Shown one piece after another: positions 1-8,494 of a stretch of DNA of 64,000 bases (its first letter is position 1; each line of letters opens with the position of its first letter). The DNA is from Arthrobacter livingstonensis (GTDB lineage: Bacteria; Actinomycetota; Actinomycetes; Actinomycetales; Micrococcaceae). Below the pieces are notes generated by a model. The model saw nothing but the letters and a program-made list of their open reading frames with translations. It searched no databases and was not told the DNA's origin. Made by a program: the position numbers and the translations under genes. The stretch spans positions 41,313 to 105,312 of the forward strand of contig NZ_QJVD01000018.1 in assembly GCF_003219815.1 (NCBI RefSeq), in the 5' to 3' direction.

Positions 1-1
1 C

Positions 2-1237
2 CGCATCGCCGCGGCCACCACCACCCTGGTGGTCTGCTTCTTCTACCTCCTGGCCCAGATGGCCGGTGCCGGAGGGCTGGTTTCCCTGCTCCTTGGCCTG
101 GACAACGGGAACAAGACGGGCCAGGCCATTGTCATTGCCGTGGTCGGCGTGCTCATGATCGTCTACGTATTGATCGGTGGCATGAAGGGCACCACCTGGG
201 TGCAGATCATCAAGGCCTGCCTGCTCATTGTCGGCGCCGCCATCATGACCATCATCGTGCTCGCCATGAACGGCTTCAACCTGAGCACGCTCATGGACGC
301 CGCCGTGCAGACGTCAATCGATGAAGGTGGCGCCGGTGCGGCCCTGCTGAACCCGGGAGCCGCGTACGGGAAGGCCCCGCTTGACTTCATCTCCTTGGCC
401 CTGGCCCTGGTGCTGGGCACCGCGGCCCTGCCGCACGTACTGATGCGCTTTTACACGGTCCCCACCGCCAAGGAAGCGCGCAAATCCGTGGTGTGGGCCA
501 TCTGGCTCATCGGCATCTTCTACATCTTCACCCTGGTGCTCGGCTACGGTGCCGCTGCCTTGATTGGCAAGACCGCGATCCTCGCGGCTCCCGGCGGCGT
601 CAACTCCGCCGCACCGTTGCTCGCGTTCGTGGTGGGCGGGCCCATCCTGCTGGGCTTCATTTCCGCCGTCGCCTTCGCCACCATCCTGGCCGTGGTGGCC
701 GGGCTGACCATCACCGCGGCAGCCTCGTTCGCCCATGACATCTATTCCAACGTGATCGTCAAGGGCGAACCGAAGCCGGAAATGGAAGTCAAGGTGGCAC
801 GACGCACCGTGGTGGTGATCGGCATTGTGGCGATCGCCGGCGGCATACTCGCCAACGGCCAGAACATCGCGTTCCTGGTGGCGCTTGCCTTCGCCATCGC
901 GGCATCGGCCAACCTGCCCACCATCATCTTCTCGCTTTTCTGGAAGAAGTTCACCACCCAGGGCGCCCTGTGGAGCATGTACGGCGGCCTGGCCGCTGCC
1001 ATCATCCTCATCGCGTTCTCTCCGGTGGTATCCGGCAGCGAAAAGGCCATGATTCCCGGTGCCAGCTTCGACTGGTTCCCGCTGGCCAACCCCGGCATCG
1101 TCTCCATCCCGCTTGCGTTCTTCCTGGGCTGGCTGGGCACGGTGTTGGACAAGAACGTGGAGAATCCGCGCATCCAGGCCGAAATGGAAGTCCGTTCGCT
1201 GACTGGCGTCGGTGCCGAAAAGGCGGCGGACCACTAG
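2..1237 (+). CDS. actP: Sodium:solute (acetate-type) symporter, 3' part
   Basis: C-terminal ~411 residues of a sodium:solute symporter (SSS family), open at the window edge, so the N-terminus is missing. The frame already runs at base 2, before the first internal start codon. It shows about ten hydrophobic membrane segments, a cytoplasmic end rich in charged residues, and the family-typical stretch LAQMAGAGGLVSLLLG near the start. Composition and order of segments resemble cation/acetate symporters (ActP), which import acetate or pyruvate-type monocarboxylates with sodium. A strong terminator follows directly. The acetate assignment comes from family resemblance; the substrate is not proven by the sequence. 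Confidence 0.85.
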   Translation, partial: RIAAATTTLVVCFFYLLAQMAGAGGLVSLLLGLDNGNKTGQAIVIAVVGVLMIVYVLIGGMKGTTWVQIIKACLLIVGAAIMTIIVLAMNGFNLSTLMDAAVQTSIDEGGAGAALLNPGAAYGKAPLDFISLALALVLGTAALPHVLMRFYTVPTAKEARKSVVWAIWLIGIFYIFTLVLGYGAAALIGKTAILAAPGGVNSAAPLLAFVVGGPILLGFISAVAFATILAVVAGLTITAAASFAHDIYSNVIVKGEPKPEMEVKVARRTVVVIGIVAIAGGILANGQNIAFLVALAFAIAASANLPTIIFSLFWKKFTTQGALWSMYGGLAAAIILIAFSPVVSGSEKAMIPGASFDWFPLANPGIVSIPLAFFLGWLGTVLDKNVENPRIQAEMEVRSLTGVGAEKAADH

Positions 1238-1259
1238 ACCCGGCCGTCACCACCCCTAA

Positions 1260-1308
1260 GGGCCCCGTGCGTTCCCCACATAGCTTGGGAACGCACGGGG
1301 CCCTTTTT
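1260..1308 (+). terminator. Rho-independent terminator after the symporter gene
   Basis: A perfect 17-bp inverted repeat (1260-1276 with 1287-1303, 10-nt loop) is followed by five T residues. It ends the symporter transcript just before the convergent membrane gene at 1319-2020. Confidence 0.93.
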
Positions 1309-1318
1309 GGGCGGTCTG

Positions 1319-2020
1319 TCAGTGGTGATGGCCGGAGTGCTTCAACTGCTCGAGATTGCCTGGCAGGGGAGACCCCGGGGTGGTGGCGCCGTGTCCGGAA
1401 TGTGGAACTGCCAGTTCACCGGCCGTGGAGGCCGCCATGCCCACCGTTGTCACGGAGGCCACCAGGATTGATGCGGCAAACAACGTACCGACCACGGCCA
1501 AGGCCGACGGCTTGTGCCTGGCACCCGGGACCCGCACCCGTAGGCCGCTGTTGTGCTGCCAGCCAAGCACGGCAATCACTGACATTTCCAGCACGAGTAG
1601 TGAAGCCAGGGTCAGGTCAAGTGACCTCAGGTCCTCGGGCAGGCGCCACATGCCCACGATCAGGATGGCCAGGTGGGCCGAGGCCGCCGCCACCACGGCC
1701 CGGACCGTCAAGATGGTCGGGAGGTTCGCGGTGCGGAAACTGACAAAAGCGTAGAGCAGCCCGGCGACTGCCCAGCTTGATGCCGCGATCACGGCCACCC
1801 ATTGTCCCCAAGCCGCTGCCCCGCCCACGCCGTTCAAGCCCGCAATCAGGCTGGACGCCGCGGCACTGCTCAAGGCCGCAATACCCACTGCGGCAATGCT
1901 GACGTACAGGCTGGCCAGCTCACCGCCGGTCTGGGTGGAGACCCGGGGCTTCCCCCGGAAGGTGCGCTGGGCAATCCTCACCTCGGGGGAAGCGGCGCTC
2001 AAGGCTTGGATGGCGGCCAC
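1319..2020 (-). CDS. Uncharacterised membrane protein with His-rich tail
   Basis: A 233-residue protein with about five or six hydrophobic segments and a C-terminus ending HSGHHH, preceded by a Gly/Pro/His-rich stretch. The GTG start lies 2 nt beyond the stop codon of the upstream DUF4383 gene, so the two are probably co-transcribed and translationally coupled. The His-rich tail could bind a metal ion, but that is inference. No enzyme motif was recognised. I do not know its function. Confidence 0.7.
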   Translation of the reverse strand: MAAIQALSAASPEVRIAQRTFRGKPRVSTQTGGELASLYVSIAAVGIAALSSAAASSLIAGLNGVGGAAAWGQWVAVIAASSWAVAGLLYAFVSFRTANLPTILTVRAVVAAASAHLAILIVGMWRLPEDLRSLDLTLASLLVLEMSVIAVLGWQHNSGLRVRVPGARHKPSALAVVGTLFAASILVASVTTVGMAASTAGELAVPHSGHGATTPGSPLPGNLEQLKHSGHHH

Positions 2021-2022
2021 GG

Positions 2023-2427
2023 CTAGGCGGTCCGGGCTGCGACGGTCCGGTCCTGCGACAGGCCGACTGCCAGCAGCACGAGAGCGCTGGCGAGGTGCAG
2101 GACGTTGTCAGCACCGTTGAGCGCGATGATGTTCAGCGCGGAGCTGGTCAGGAACAGTCCCACGATGCCCACCAGCAGGTAGACGGCACCGACGGTTGAG
2201 TTGGCGGTCTTGGCCGCCGTCACGGAACCCAGTCCCGCGAGCAGGAGCGCTGCGCCGATGGCCAGGTGGATGATGTTGTGCAAGGGGTTGACCTCGAAGA
2301 CGATCAAGTTCCGGCCCTCCGTGGCGAAGAACCCAATCCCGCTGGTCACAAAGAATCCGACGATGCCCACCAGTAGGTAGACGGCTCCGAAGACGGTGGC
2401 GAGTAGCCTGTTCGGTGAAGTGCGCAT
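2023..2427 (-). CDS. DUF4383 family small membrane protein
   Basis: A 134-residue protein with four hydrophobic helices, arranged as an internal duplication: the phrase VYLLVGIVG appears twice, each followed by a short loop and an N-[NA]-x-L-H-L/I motif (NIIHLAIG, NVLHLASA). This is the DUF4383 pattern common in actinobacteria; function unknown. The ATG at 2427 is chosen because AAGGA lies about 9 nt upstream; a TTG three codons earlier overlaps that site. It heads a two-gene transcript with the His-tailed membrane gene. Confidence 0.85.
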   Translation of the reverse strand: MRTSPNRLLATVFGAVYLLVGIVGFFVTSGIGFFATEGRNLIVFEVNPLHNIIHLAIGAALLLAGLGSVTAAKTANSTVGAVYLLVGIVGLFLTSSALNIIALNGADNVLHLASALVLLAVGLSQDRTVAARTA

Positions 2428-2576
2428 GGTGTTCAATCCTTTTTGGTAGTGCGGAGTTGCCTGTCCGCATCAACTTGAATGGGATCCGGGTGGAGCCCAT
2501 GGAAGTCATTCGGAGGCCACCCCATTTTGGATTGCGCCTTCCAGGCTATTTTTTGGGGCGTCCGTGGCGTTCCCGG

Positions 2577-3047
2577 CTACTTGTCCAGGACCCGCTCCAG
2601 CAGGGGCGTGAGGCGGAACGGGACAAGCTCATTCATGGCCAGCGACGTTTCGGTGCGCTCCACGCCGTCGCACGCGAGGATCTTGCCGTTGATGCGGAAC
2701 AGGTCCTCGGCGCCCGTGGAGACCACCCGCGCCAAAATGTCGGCCCGGCCGCTGAGCCCGTGGGCCTCGATCACTTCAGGGATGGCAGCAAGCGAAACGG
2801 CCAGCGGTGCGAGCTTTTGCTGCTGCACGTGGATGGAGATGAAGGCAGTCAGCGGGTACCCCAGCACGGCCGGGTTGATGCGGCGGTCGAAGGTCAAAAA
2901 GGCGTGCCGCTTCTCCAGGGACGCCATCCGCGCCTGAACAGTGTTGCGTGACAGGCCCAGCTGCTGGGAGAGCGCCACCACTGTCTGGCGGGGGTCCGCC
3001 ACCATGGCCAGGAGGATGCGGGAGTCAGTTCCATCCAAAGTATGCAT
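2577..3047 (-). CDS. Lrp/AsnC family transcriptional regulator
   Basis: A 156-residue regulator. Residues ~1-60 form the AsnC-type winged helix (LDGTDSRILLAMVADPRQ, recognition helix around LGLSRNTVQARMASLEK). Residues ~70-150 form the RAM/AsnC ligand-binding domain. It is divergent from the bkdABC operon, with ~235 bp between the starts. Lrp-type BkdR proteins control branched-chain oxoacid dehydrogenase operons in other bacteria, so it probably regulates its neighbour in response to a branched-chain amino or oxo acid. ATG 3047 gives a standard family length; an upstream in-frame extension to 3089 lacks support. Confidence 0.88.
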   Translation of the reverse strand: MHTLDGTDSRILLAMVADPRQTVVALSQQLGLSRNTVQARMASLEKRHAFLTFDRRINPAVLGYPLTAFISIHVQQQKLAPLAVSLAAIPEVIEAHGLSGRADILARVVSTGAEDLFRINGKILACDGVERTETSLAMNELVPFRLTPLLERVLDK

Positions 3048-3083
3048 AGTGCGCAGATTAGCACGGTCAGTCCACCGCATAAA

Positions 3084-3096
3084 GAGCAAAATGCTC
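3084..3096. promoter_or_regulatory. Candidate operator between the Lrp gene and bkdA
   Basis: A perfect 5-bp inverted repeat GAGCA-AAA-TGCTC lies in an AT-richer patch of the divergent promoter region, 36 bp from the Lrp start. Its place between regulator and target makes it a reasonable Lrp-type binding site. This is inference. Confidence 0.35.
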
Positions 3097-3283
3097 AGTC
3101 TTTAGAAGAGACATTGCGCCAGCTGCATGCTGTGAGTAGGGTCACAGCTAAGGGTTGCAATGACGCCGCCCTGCCGCGCGCGACAACCCAACGCCTGCGG
3201 CCTGGGGGCCTGCATCCACAAGATGCGCCGGCCCATTGCCGGGAGCCAAGGCTCCGGGCGAGACGTTAAGGAGGCGAACTGCC

Positions 3284-4426
3284 GTGCTGGAAGCATCAGC
3301 CAACTCCGGGGCATCACCGCAACCCGGAATTCACCAGCTTATTGCCGCAGACGGCACCGGCGTGGACGATGAGGAATTGGCGCCCCTTGTCGCCGACGTC
3401 GACGACGAACAACTCATCCAGTTCTACGCCGACATGGTCACCATCCGGCGGATCGACATGGAGGCCACAGCCCTCCAGCGCCAGGGCCAGCTGGCCCTCT
3501 GGCCGCCCATGCTGGGCCAGGAAGCCGCCCAGGTCGGCTCGATCCGGGCCCTGGACCAGGACGACTTCATCTTCCCCACCTACCGTGAAAACGGTGTGGC
3601 CTTCCTTCGCGGGGCTGACTTGGCCGGCATCATGAGCACCTGGCGGGGCAGCGCCAACACCGGCTGGGACCCGCACAAGTTCAACATGGCCACCCCGCAA
3701 ATCATCATCGGCGCACAGACCCTGCACGCCACCGGCTACGCCATGGGCCTGGTCCTGGACGGCAGGGAAACGCTGTCCATCGCCTACCTGGGCGACGGCG
3801 CCACCAGCCAGGGCGACGTCCATGAATCCATGGTCTTCGCCGCCAGCTTCCAGGCCCCCGTCATCTTTTTCTGCCAAAACAACCACTGGGCCATCTCCGA
3901 GCCCGTGGGCCTCCAGGCGCACACGCCGATCGCCGGCCGGGCGCCGGGCTACGGCATTCCCAGCATGCGCGTTGACGGCAACGACGTCCTCGCCGTCCTG
4001 GCGGCCACGCGCTGGGCCGCGGCCCGGGCGCGCAGCGGCGGCGGCCCCAGCTTCATCGAGGCCGTCACCTACCGCATGGGCGCCCACACCACCGCCGATG
4101 ACCCCACCCGCTACCGGGGCGTCACCGAACTGGAGGAATGGGCGGCCAAGGACCCCATCGCCAGGGTCAAGGCGTTCCTGCAAGGCCGGGGCAAGCTCGA
4201 CGCCGCAGCGGAAGCCGAGGTGGCTGCGCGGGCCAACGCCGTGGCCGCCGAGCTGCGCGAGGGCTGCATCAACATGCCCGATCCCGCACCGATGAGCGTC
4301 TTTGACAACGTCTACACGACCGAACATGCCATCCTGGACCGCCAGCGCGACCACTACGAGCGGTATTTGGCTGGCTTTGCCGGCACGGAATCCGCCACCT
4401 CCAAGCTGGAAGGAAGCCGGTCATGA
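3284..4426 (+). CDS. bkdA: Branched-chain 2-oxoacid dehydrogenase E1 alpha subunit
   Basis: E1-alpha of a thiamine-diphosphate dehydrogenase that decarboxylates branched-chain 2-oxoacids (from Leu/Ile/Val) and passes the acyl group to E2. At 380 residues it has the usual length. The ThDP motif runs from GDGATSQGD (about residue 170) to the NN at 199-200. The GTG start at 3284 is chosen because AAGGAGG (3268-3274) lies 9 nt upstream; an ATG at 3236 has no such site. It overlaps bkdB by 4 nt (ATGA). A pyruvate dehydrogenase E1 is a possible alternative, but the linked leucine genes and Lrp regulator favour BKD. Confidence 0.9.
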   Translation: MLEASANSGASPQPGIHQLIAADGTGVDDEELAPLVADVDDEQLIQFYADMVTIRRIDMEATALQRQGQLALWPPMLGQEAAQVGSIRALDQDDFIFPTYRENGVAFLRGADLAGIMSTWRGSANTGWDPHKFNMATPQIIIGAQTLHATGYAMGLVLDGRETLSIAYLGDGATSQGDVHESMVFAASFQAPVIFFCQNNHWAISEPVGLQAHTPIAGRAPGYGIPSMRVDGNDVLAVLAATRWAAARARSGGGPSFIEAVTYRMGAHTTADDPTRYRGVTELEEWAAKDPIARVKAFLQGRGKLDAAAEAEVAARANAVAAELREGCINMPDPAPMSVFDNVYTTEHAILDRQRDHYERYLAGFAGTESATSKLEGSRS

Positions 4427-5433
4427 GCAGTCTGACACTGACACAGGCCATCAACGCCGGGCTGCGCAAGTCCATGGAGGAGGACCCGAAGGTGGTCCTC
4501 ATGGGAGAGGACATCGGCACGCTGGGCGGGGTGTTCCGCGTCACCGACGGGCTGATGAAGGATTTCGGCTCGCACCGGGTCATCGACACGCCCCTGGCCG
4601 AATCCGCCATCATCGGCACCGCAGTGGGCCTGGCCTACCGCGGCTTCCGCCCGGTGTGTGAGATCCAGTTCGACGGCTTCATCTACCCGGGATTTGACCA
4701 GATTGTCTCCCAGGTGGCCAAACTCCACATGCGCACGCACGGCCAGGTGCGCATGCCGCTGACCATCCGGGTGCCGTTTGGCGGGGGCATCGGCTCTCCT
4801 GAACACCATTCGGAATCGCCCGAAGCCTATTTTGTGCACACCTCCGGCCTGCGTGTCATCAGCGCCTCCAACCCGCAGGATGCCTACACCATGCTGCGCC
4901 AGGCCATCGCGTGCGACGATCCCGTACTCTTCTTTGAGCCCAAGCGCCGCTACCACACCAAGGGGGAGGTGGACCTGGATGCGGACCTCTCGCGTGCCCC
5001 CGCCATGGGCGCCTCCCGCATCGTGTCCGCCGGCACCGATGTCACGCTGGTGACCTATGGGCCGCTGGTCAGCACCGCCCTCGACGCGGCCAAGGCTGCC
5101 GCCGACGACGGCATTTCACTGGAAGTGATCGACCTGCGCTCGCTCTCGCCCATCGACTACGGCCCTCTGGAGGAATCAGTGCGCCGCACCGGCCGGCTGG
5201 TCATCACGCACGAGGCCTCCGAAACCCTGGGCCTGGGTGCCGAAATCTCCGCAGCCGTCACCGAACGCTGCTTCAACTACCTGGAGGCAGCACCCGTGCG
5301 CGTCACCGGCTTCGACATCCCGTATCCGCCCTCAAAGCTGGAGAAGCACCACCTGCCCGACCTCGACCGCATGCTCGACGGCGTTGACCGCGTCCTCGGC
5401 CGCCCCAACTCCCTTTCGGGGCTGGAAGGATGA
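4423..5433 (+). CDS. bkdB: Branched-chain 2-oxoacid dehydrogenase E1 beta subunit
   Basis: A 336-residue E1-beta: transketolase pyrimidine-binding domain (~1-180, with VVLMGEDIG and the GGGIGSPEHHSESPE loop) and C-terminal transketolase domain (~200-325). It pairs with BkdA in an alpha2-beta2 tetramer that completes the ThDP sites. GGAAGGAAG lies 8-9 nt before the ATG, and the start overlaps the bkdA stop by 4 nt, so translation is coupled. The next gene, E2, follows without a gap. Confidence 0.92.
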   Translation: MSSLTLTQAINAGLRKSMEEDPKVVLMGEDIGTLGGVFRVTDGLMKDFGSHRVIDTPLAESAIIGTAVGLAYRGFRPVCEIQFDGFIYPGFDQIVSQVAKLHMRTHGQVRMPLTIRVPFGGGIGSPEHHSESPEAYFVHTSGLRVISASNPQDAYTMLRQAIACDDPVLFFEPKRRYHTKGEVDLDADLSRAPAMGASRIVSAGTDVTLVTYGPLVSTALDAAKAAADDGISLEVIDLRSLSPIDYGPLEESVRRTGRLVITHEASETLGLGAEISAAVTERCFNYLEAAPVRVTGFDIPYPPSKLEKHHLPDLDRMLDGVDRVLGRPNSLSGLEG

Positions 5434-5438
5434 CCACC

Positions 5439-6830
5439 ATGATCCAGGAATTCAAGCTGCCGGACCTTGGCGAAGGACTCACGGAATCGGAGATCGTCAG
5501 TTGGCACGTGGCCGTGGGCGACACCGTTGAATTGAACCAGGCCATCGGTGAAGTGGAAACAGCAAAGGCCGTTGTTGAACTGCCGTCACCATTCGCGGGC
5601 ACCGTCACGGCAATCGCCCACGAGCCGGGCACCGTCGTGGAGGTCGGAGAAGTCATCATCACCTTTGAGGTTGACGCGCCAGCCGGCACCGGCCCCCGCC
5701 GCAATGGGACCCCCGCCAGTTCCCAGCCGGTGACCGGGGAGGAACCACAAAAGCGCGTCCCCACGCTCGTTGGCTATGGCGCCGATCCCGAATCGTCGAA
5801 GCGGCCCGCCCGGCGGGCGCGCTCGTTTGCTGCGTCCGGCTCAACCACCACCGCGACCACGGTTCCCGCCGCGGAAGCCGCGGCCCCTCTGGCCTCGGCA
5901 CGTGTCCAGGCGGACCGGCCGAGGTCCACCCCGCCGGTGCGAAAGCTGGCACGGGACCTGGGGATCGACCTGGCCGTGCTGGTGGGCTCGGGCGACCGTG
6001 GGTTGATTACGCGCGGGGACGTCACCGCACTTGTCGGGGACCCCACCCGGGAATCGGGCGCTGCGGCGGAGGTTCCGGCGTCGAACGGGGAGGGCAGGAC
6101 CGGCAGCTGGAACGCCGCAGGCAATGCTGCCCGGGAGGTCCGCACACCCATTAAAGGCGTGCGGAAGTTCACGGCAGCGGCCATGGTGCAGAGTGCCTTC
6201 ACGGCACCACACGTCACGGAGTTCCTGACCGTGGATGTCACGGCAGGCATGGACTTCCTGGCGAGGCTGCGGGCGTCCAGGGAGTTCGCGGACGTCAAGC
6301 TCACGCCGCTGACGCTGGCCGCGCGGGCCGTGTGCCTGGGGATTGCCCGGCAGCCGTCGCTGAATTCGCGGTGGGACGGCGGGGCCAATGAGATCGTGAC
6401 CATGAACTACGTCAACCTGGGGATTGCAGCCGCCACGCCCCGGGGGCTGGTGGTGCCCAACATCAAGGACGCGCAACAGCTGGGGATGCACGGTACGGCC
6501 GCAGCGCTCGGGGAGCTGTCGTCCACCGCCCGGAGCGGGAAGACCCAGCCGGCGGACCTGGCCGGGGGCACTTTTTCCATCACCAACATTGGAGTGTTCG
6601 GCATTGACGCCGGAACGCCCATCCTGAATCCCGGAGAGGCCGGGATCCTGGCGTTGGGGGCCGTGCGGAACACGCCTTGGGAGTACCAGGGCGGCATTGC
6701 GCTGCGGCAGATCATGACACTGAGCCTGTCTTTCGACCACCGGCTGGTCGACGGCGAACAGGGCTCACGCTTCCTGGCCGATGTCGGTGCCATAATTTCG
6801 GATCCGGCCATGGCGCTGGCCCTGTCCTGA
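5439..6830 (+). CDS. bkdC: Dihydrolipoamide acyltransferase E2 of the BKD complex
   Basis: 463 residues in the classic E2 order: lipoyl domain (~1-77; lipoylated Lys about residue 43 in EVETAKAVVE), Ala/Pro linker, peripheral-subunit-binding domain (~165-200, PPVRKLARDLGID), second linker, and catalytic acyltransferase domain (~225-463) with the active-site motif DHRLVDG (about 433-439). It carries acyl groups from E1 to CoA. ATG 5439 is preferred because GGAAGGA (5424-5430) is 8 nt upstream; ATG 5430 overlaps that site. No E3 gene lies nearby, so lipoamide dehydrogenase must be supplied from elsewhere. Confidence 0.93.
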   Translation: MIQEFKLPDLGEGLTESEIVSWHVAVGDTVELNQAIGEVETAKAVVELPSPFAGTVTAIAHEPGTVVEVGEVIITFEVDAPAGTGPRRNGTPASSQPVTGEEPQKRVPTLVGYGADPESSKRPARRARSFAASGSTTTATTVPAAEAAAPLASARVQADRPRSTPPVRKLARDLGIDLAVLVGSGDRGLITRGDVTALVGDPTRESGAAAEVPASNGEGRTGSWNAAGNAAREVRTPIKGVRKFTAAAMVQSAFTAPHVTEFLTVDVTAGMDFLARLRASREFADVKLTPLTLAARAVCLGIARQPSLNSRWDGGANEIVTMNYVNLGIAAATPRGLVVPNIKDAQQLGMHGTAAALGELSSTARSGKTQPADLAGGTFSITNIGVFGIDAGTPILNPGEAGILALGAVRNTPWEYQGGIALRQIMTLSLSFDHRLVDGEQGSRFLADVGAIISDPAMALALS

Positions 6831-6946
6831 ACCGCGGCCCTACTGCAATCACCGGCCTCTGGAATCGGCGCCGCAGCAGACGTATATTTGTAGTGACCCC
6901 CACTTTGGGAGCCAACTGACGGGAAACCTGAAGGAGGTTGGTATCG

Positions 6947-7315
6947 ATGAAGAAGTGGAACAGCTGGCAAGATTATGTTGCCGTGATTGCAGGCCTTTAC
7001 GCCGCGTTGTCAACATTGTGGACAGCACAGCAAGGCAGTTCCATGGTCATGATGATCGGCTGCGGAGTGCTGCTGATCGTTGCGGGCGTCTGGAACCTGA
7101 TGAGCCCCGGCACGCCGGTCGCTGTATGGGTTCTGATGGTGCTTGGGGCGTTGCTGTTCATCTCCCCGTGGATTGCCGGATACACCGGACACATGGGGGC
7201 GGCCTGGACGTCCTGGATTGCGGGTGCTGTGGCCTTGATTGCCGGCGTCCTGGCAGTCCAGCCCAGCATGCGCCAGCACACGGTGGGCCACGACAACGGC
7301 CTGGCTGCACATTAA
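6947..7315 (+). CDS. SPW-repeat membrane protein
   Basis: A 122-residue, four-helix membrane protein. It begins MKKWNSWQDYVAV, has an internal duplication of W-x-x-D/M-type helices, and contains FISPWIAGY, the SPW motif that names the family. Function unknown. ATG 6947 is chosen for the perfect AAGGAGG at 6931-6937. It follows bkdC by ~115 bp on the same strand, but no functional link to branched-chain oxidation is evident. Confidence 0.82.
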   Translation: MKKWNSWQDYVAVIAGLYAALSTLWTAQQGSSMVMMIGCGVLLIVAGVWNLMSPGTPVAVWVLMVLGALLFISPWIAGYTGHMGAAWTSWIAGAVALIAGVLAVQPSMRQHTVGHDNGLAAH

Positions 7316-7336
7316 AATTCATTCCTGCTAAACCCT

Positions 7337-7366
7337 GGAAGCGCCGGGAACCCCGGCGCTTCCTTC
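7337..7366 (+). terminator. Hairpin terminator after the SPW gene
   Basis: A 12-bp perfect inverted repeat (7337-7348 with 7352-7363, 3-nt loop) is followed by only a short T-poor tail. It probably ends the bkd/SPW transcripts, although the T tract is weak. Confidence 0.65.
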
Positions 7367-7824
7367 GTGCTGCTGGATCCCGCGCTGTCTGGCACCAGCG
7401 GATCGCTCGGACCTGGATCGATGCTCCAGGCTAATTCCCAGAAATTCTCACATTCATGTCACATTCCTACGACGTGCATCACCGTTGTTGACAATGACCG
7501 CGCGCTGTTGCAAGTATGACGTCCAAACTGCCTGGGATCAGTGGGTTATTGGCGAGCATAGAGCCAGTTTTTGTCGGAGCCAGAAGAAGGGGGACCCGTG
7601 AGGGACTTGAATTCTGTCCCGTATAGCGCCCGCCGCCCGCTCACCGGGCTTTTTCGCGGGCTTATGGGACACTCCCCAAGTCTCTGATTCAAACCTGCAG
7701 TCCAGAGGGCATTCTGTCCGGTGAGGGACCGGTTTGCGGGACACGGAGAAAAGCCATTCCGGGCAAACTCCTAACGGGACGTTGTCGCCTATTCGGGAGC
7801 AAAGAAGTGTCTTTTCTGGTTGGG
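7367..7824. other. Gene-free stretch with an orphan promoter-like box
   Basis: About 460 bp without a convincing gene. A TTGACA hexamer sits at 7488-7493. A small GCCCG/CGGGC hairpin with five T residues (7635-7654) follows downstream. The 96-codon open frame on the minus strand here lacks a ribosome site and any family features, so I do not call it. Confidence 0.4.
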
Positions 7825-8370
7825 TCACTGCGGTAAGCGCGAAACGAGCCTGAATCGCTGGAGCACCAGTATGGTGTCGTCATTGACCGTGAAGTGCAGG
7901 TCGTTCATTTCATCTCGTATGTCCTGCGAATGCCAGAACTCCTCGTGGCCTGCGCGCCACTGGTCGATGGTAGTGAAGCCCTCGCCCTCGTCGATGGCGT
8001 GTTGCAAATCCACGTCGTCAAGGCGGGTCTGGCGTACTTCCGTCATCTCGATCACGGCCACTGGCGTTCCGGCGGAGTCGATGACCACTTCTTTCAAACC
8101 GGCCACGGGCAGATCTTCCTGATCAATCTCGTACCCAATGAGCATTGCCGTCGTGGAGGTCTTGGAACCGTCCAGAACGGCGGCCACCAGCTGGTCCCGG
8201 AGAGGACCGGGGAAGGCAAACTCACATACGGGCAGGGCGCTGTAATCGGTCATTGTGACAGCGTATCGCCCGGCCAGGCTTTTGATGTCCCTCTGCATCA
8301 ATTCATCGGACAGGTGTTCGGCGGCTTGGTCTGGCGACAATTCAAAGCTCTGGGCGTGTGAAAGAGTCAT
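7825..8370 (-). CDS. ASCH-domain protein
   Basis: A 181-residue protein whose central and C-terminal part (about residues 40-150) resembles the ASCH/PUA-like fold: a F-P-G-P-L-R-D-x-L start, the DGSKTSTT loop, VIEMTEVR strands and the acidic DEGEGFTTIDQWRAGHEEFW helix. ASCH domains are thought to bind RNA or nucleotides, and some act as amidohydrolases on modified cytidine. The ~38 residues ahead of MTDYSALP are not part of the usual domain. The gene may therefore start at 8253 rather than 8370; neither start has a strong ribosome site. Confidence 0.7.
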   Translation of the reverse strand: MTLSHAQSFELSPDQAAEHLSDELMQRDIKSLAGRYAVTMTDYSALPVCEFAFPGPLRDQLVAAVLDGSKTSTTAMLIGYEIDQEDLPVAGLKEVVIDSAGTPVAVIEMTEVRQTRLDDVDLQHAIDEGEGFTTIDQWRAGHEEFWHSQDIRDEMNDLHFTVNDDTILVLQRFRLVSRLPQ

Positions 8371-8494
8371 TCTCGAATCGCGAATGGGGTCCGACCTGGC
8401 GATGTGCGCGCACATGCTGTGCCGGTCAGCGTTTCCCAGCGGTCAGGCCAGTTGATGTCGAGTGCGGTGCTTGTCAGGTCTTTCCCAATGGGGC

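Noticed and set aside
314-1234. Long minus-strand frame opposite the symporter
   Set aside because: His/Gly/Asp/Arg-rich shadow of a clearly conserved transporter on the plus strand; the same pattern recurs opposite other high-GC genes such as fadH, proS and pnp.
7560-7720. tRNA-like T-arm fragments (TTCAA-type loops)
   Set aside because: The stems do not pair to a 5-bp T-arm with a 7-nt loop, and no acceptor or anticodon arms were found.
7538-7828. 96-codon minus-strand open frame in the gap before the ASCH gene
   Set aside because: No ribosome site, no recognisable family, and composition unlike coding sequence in this genome.
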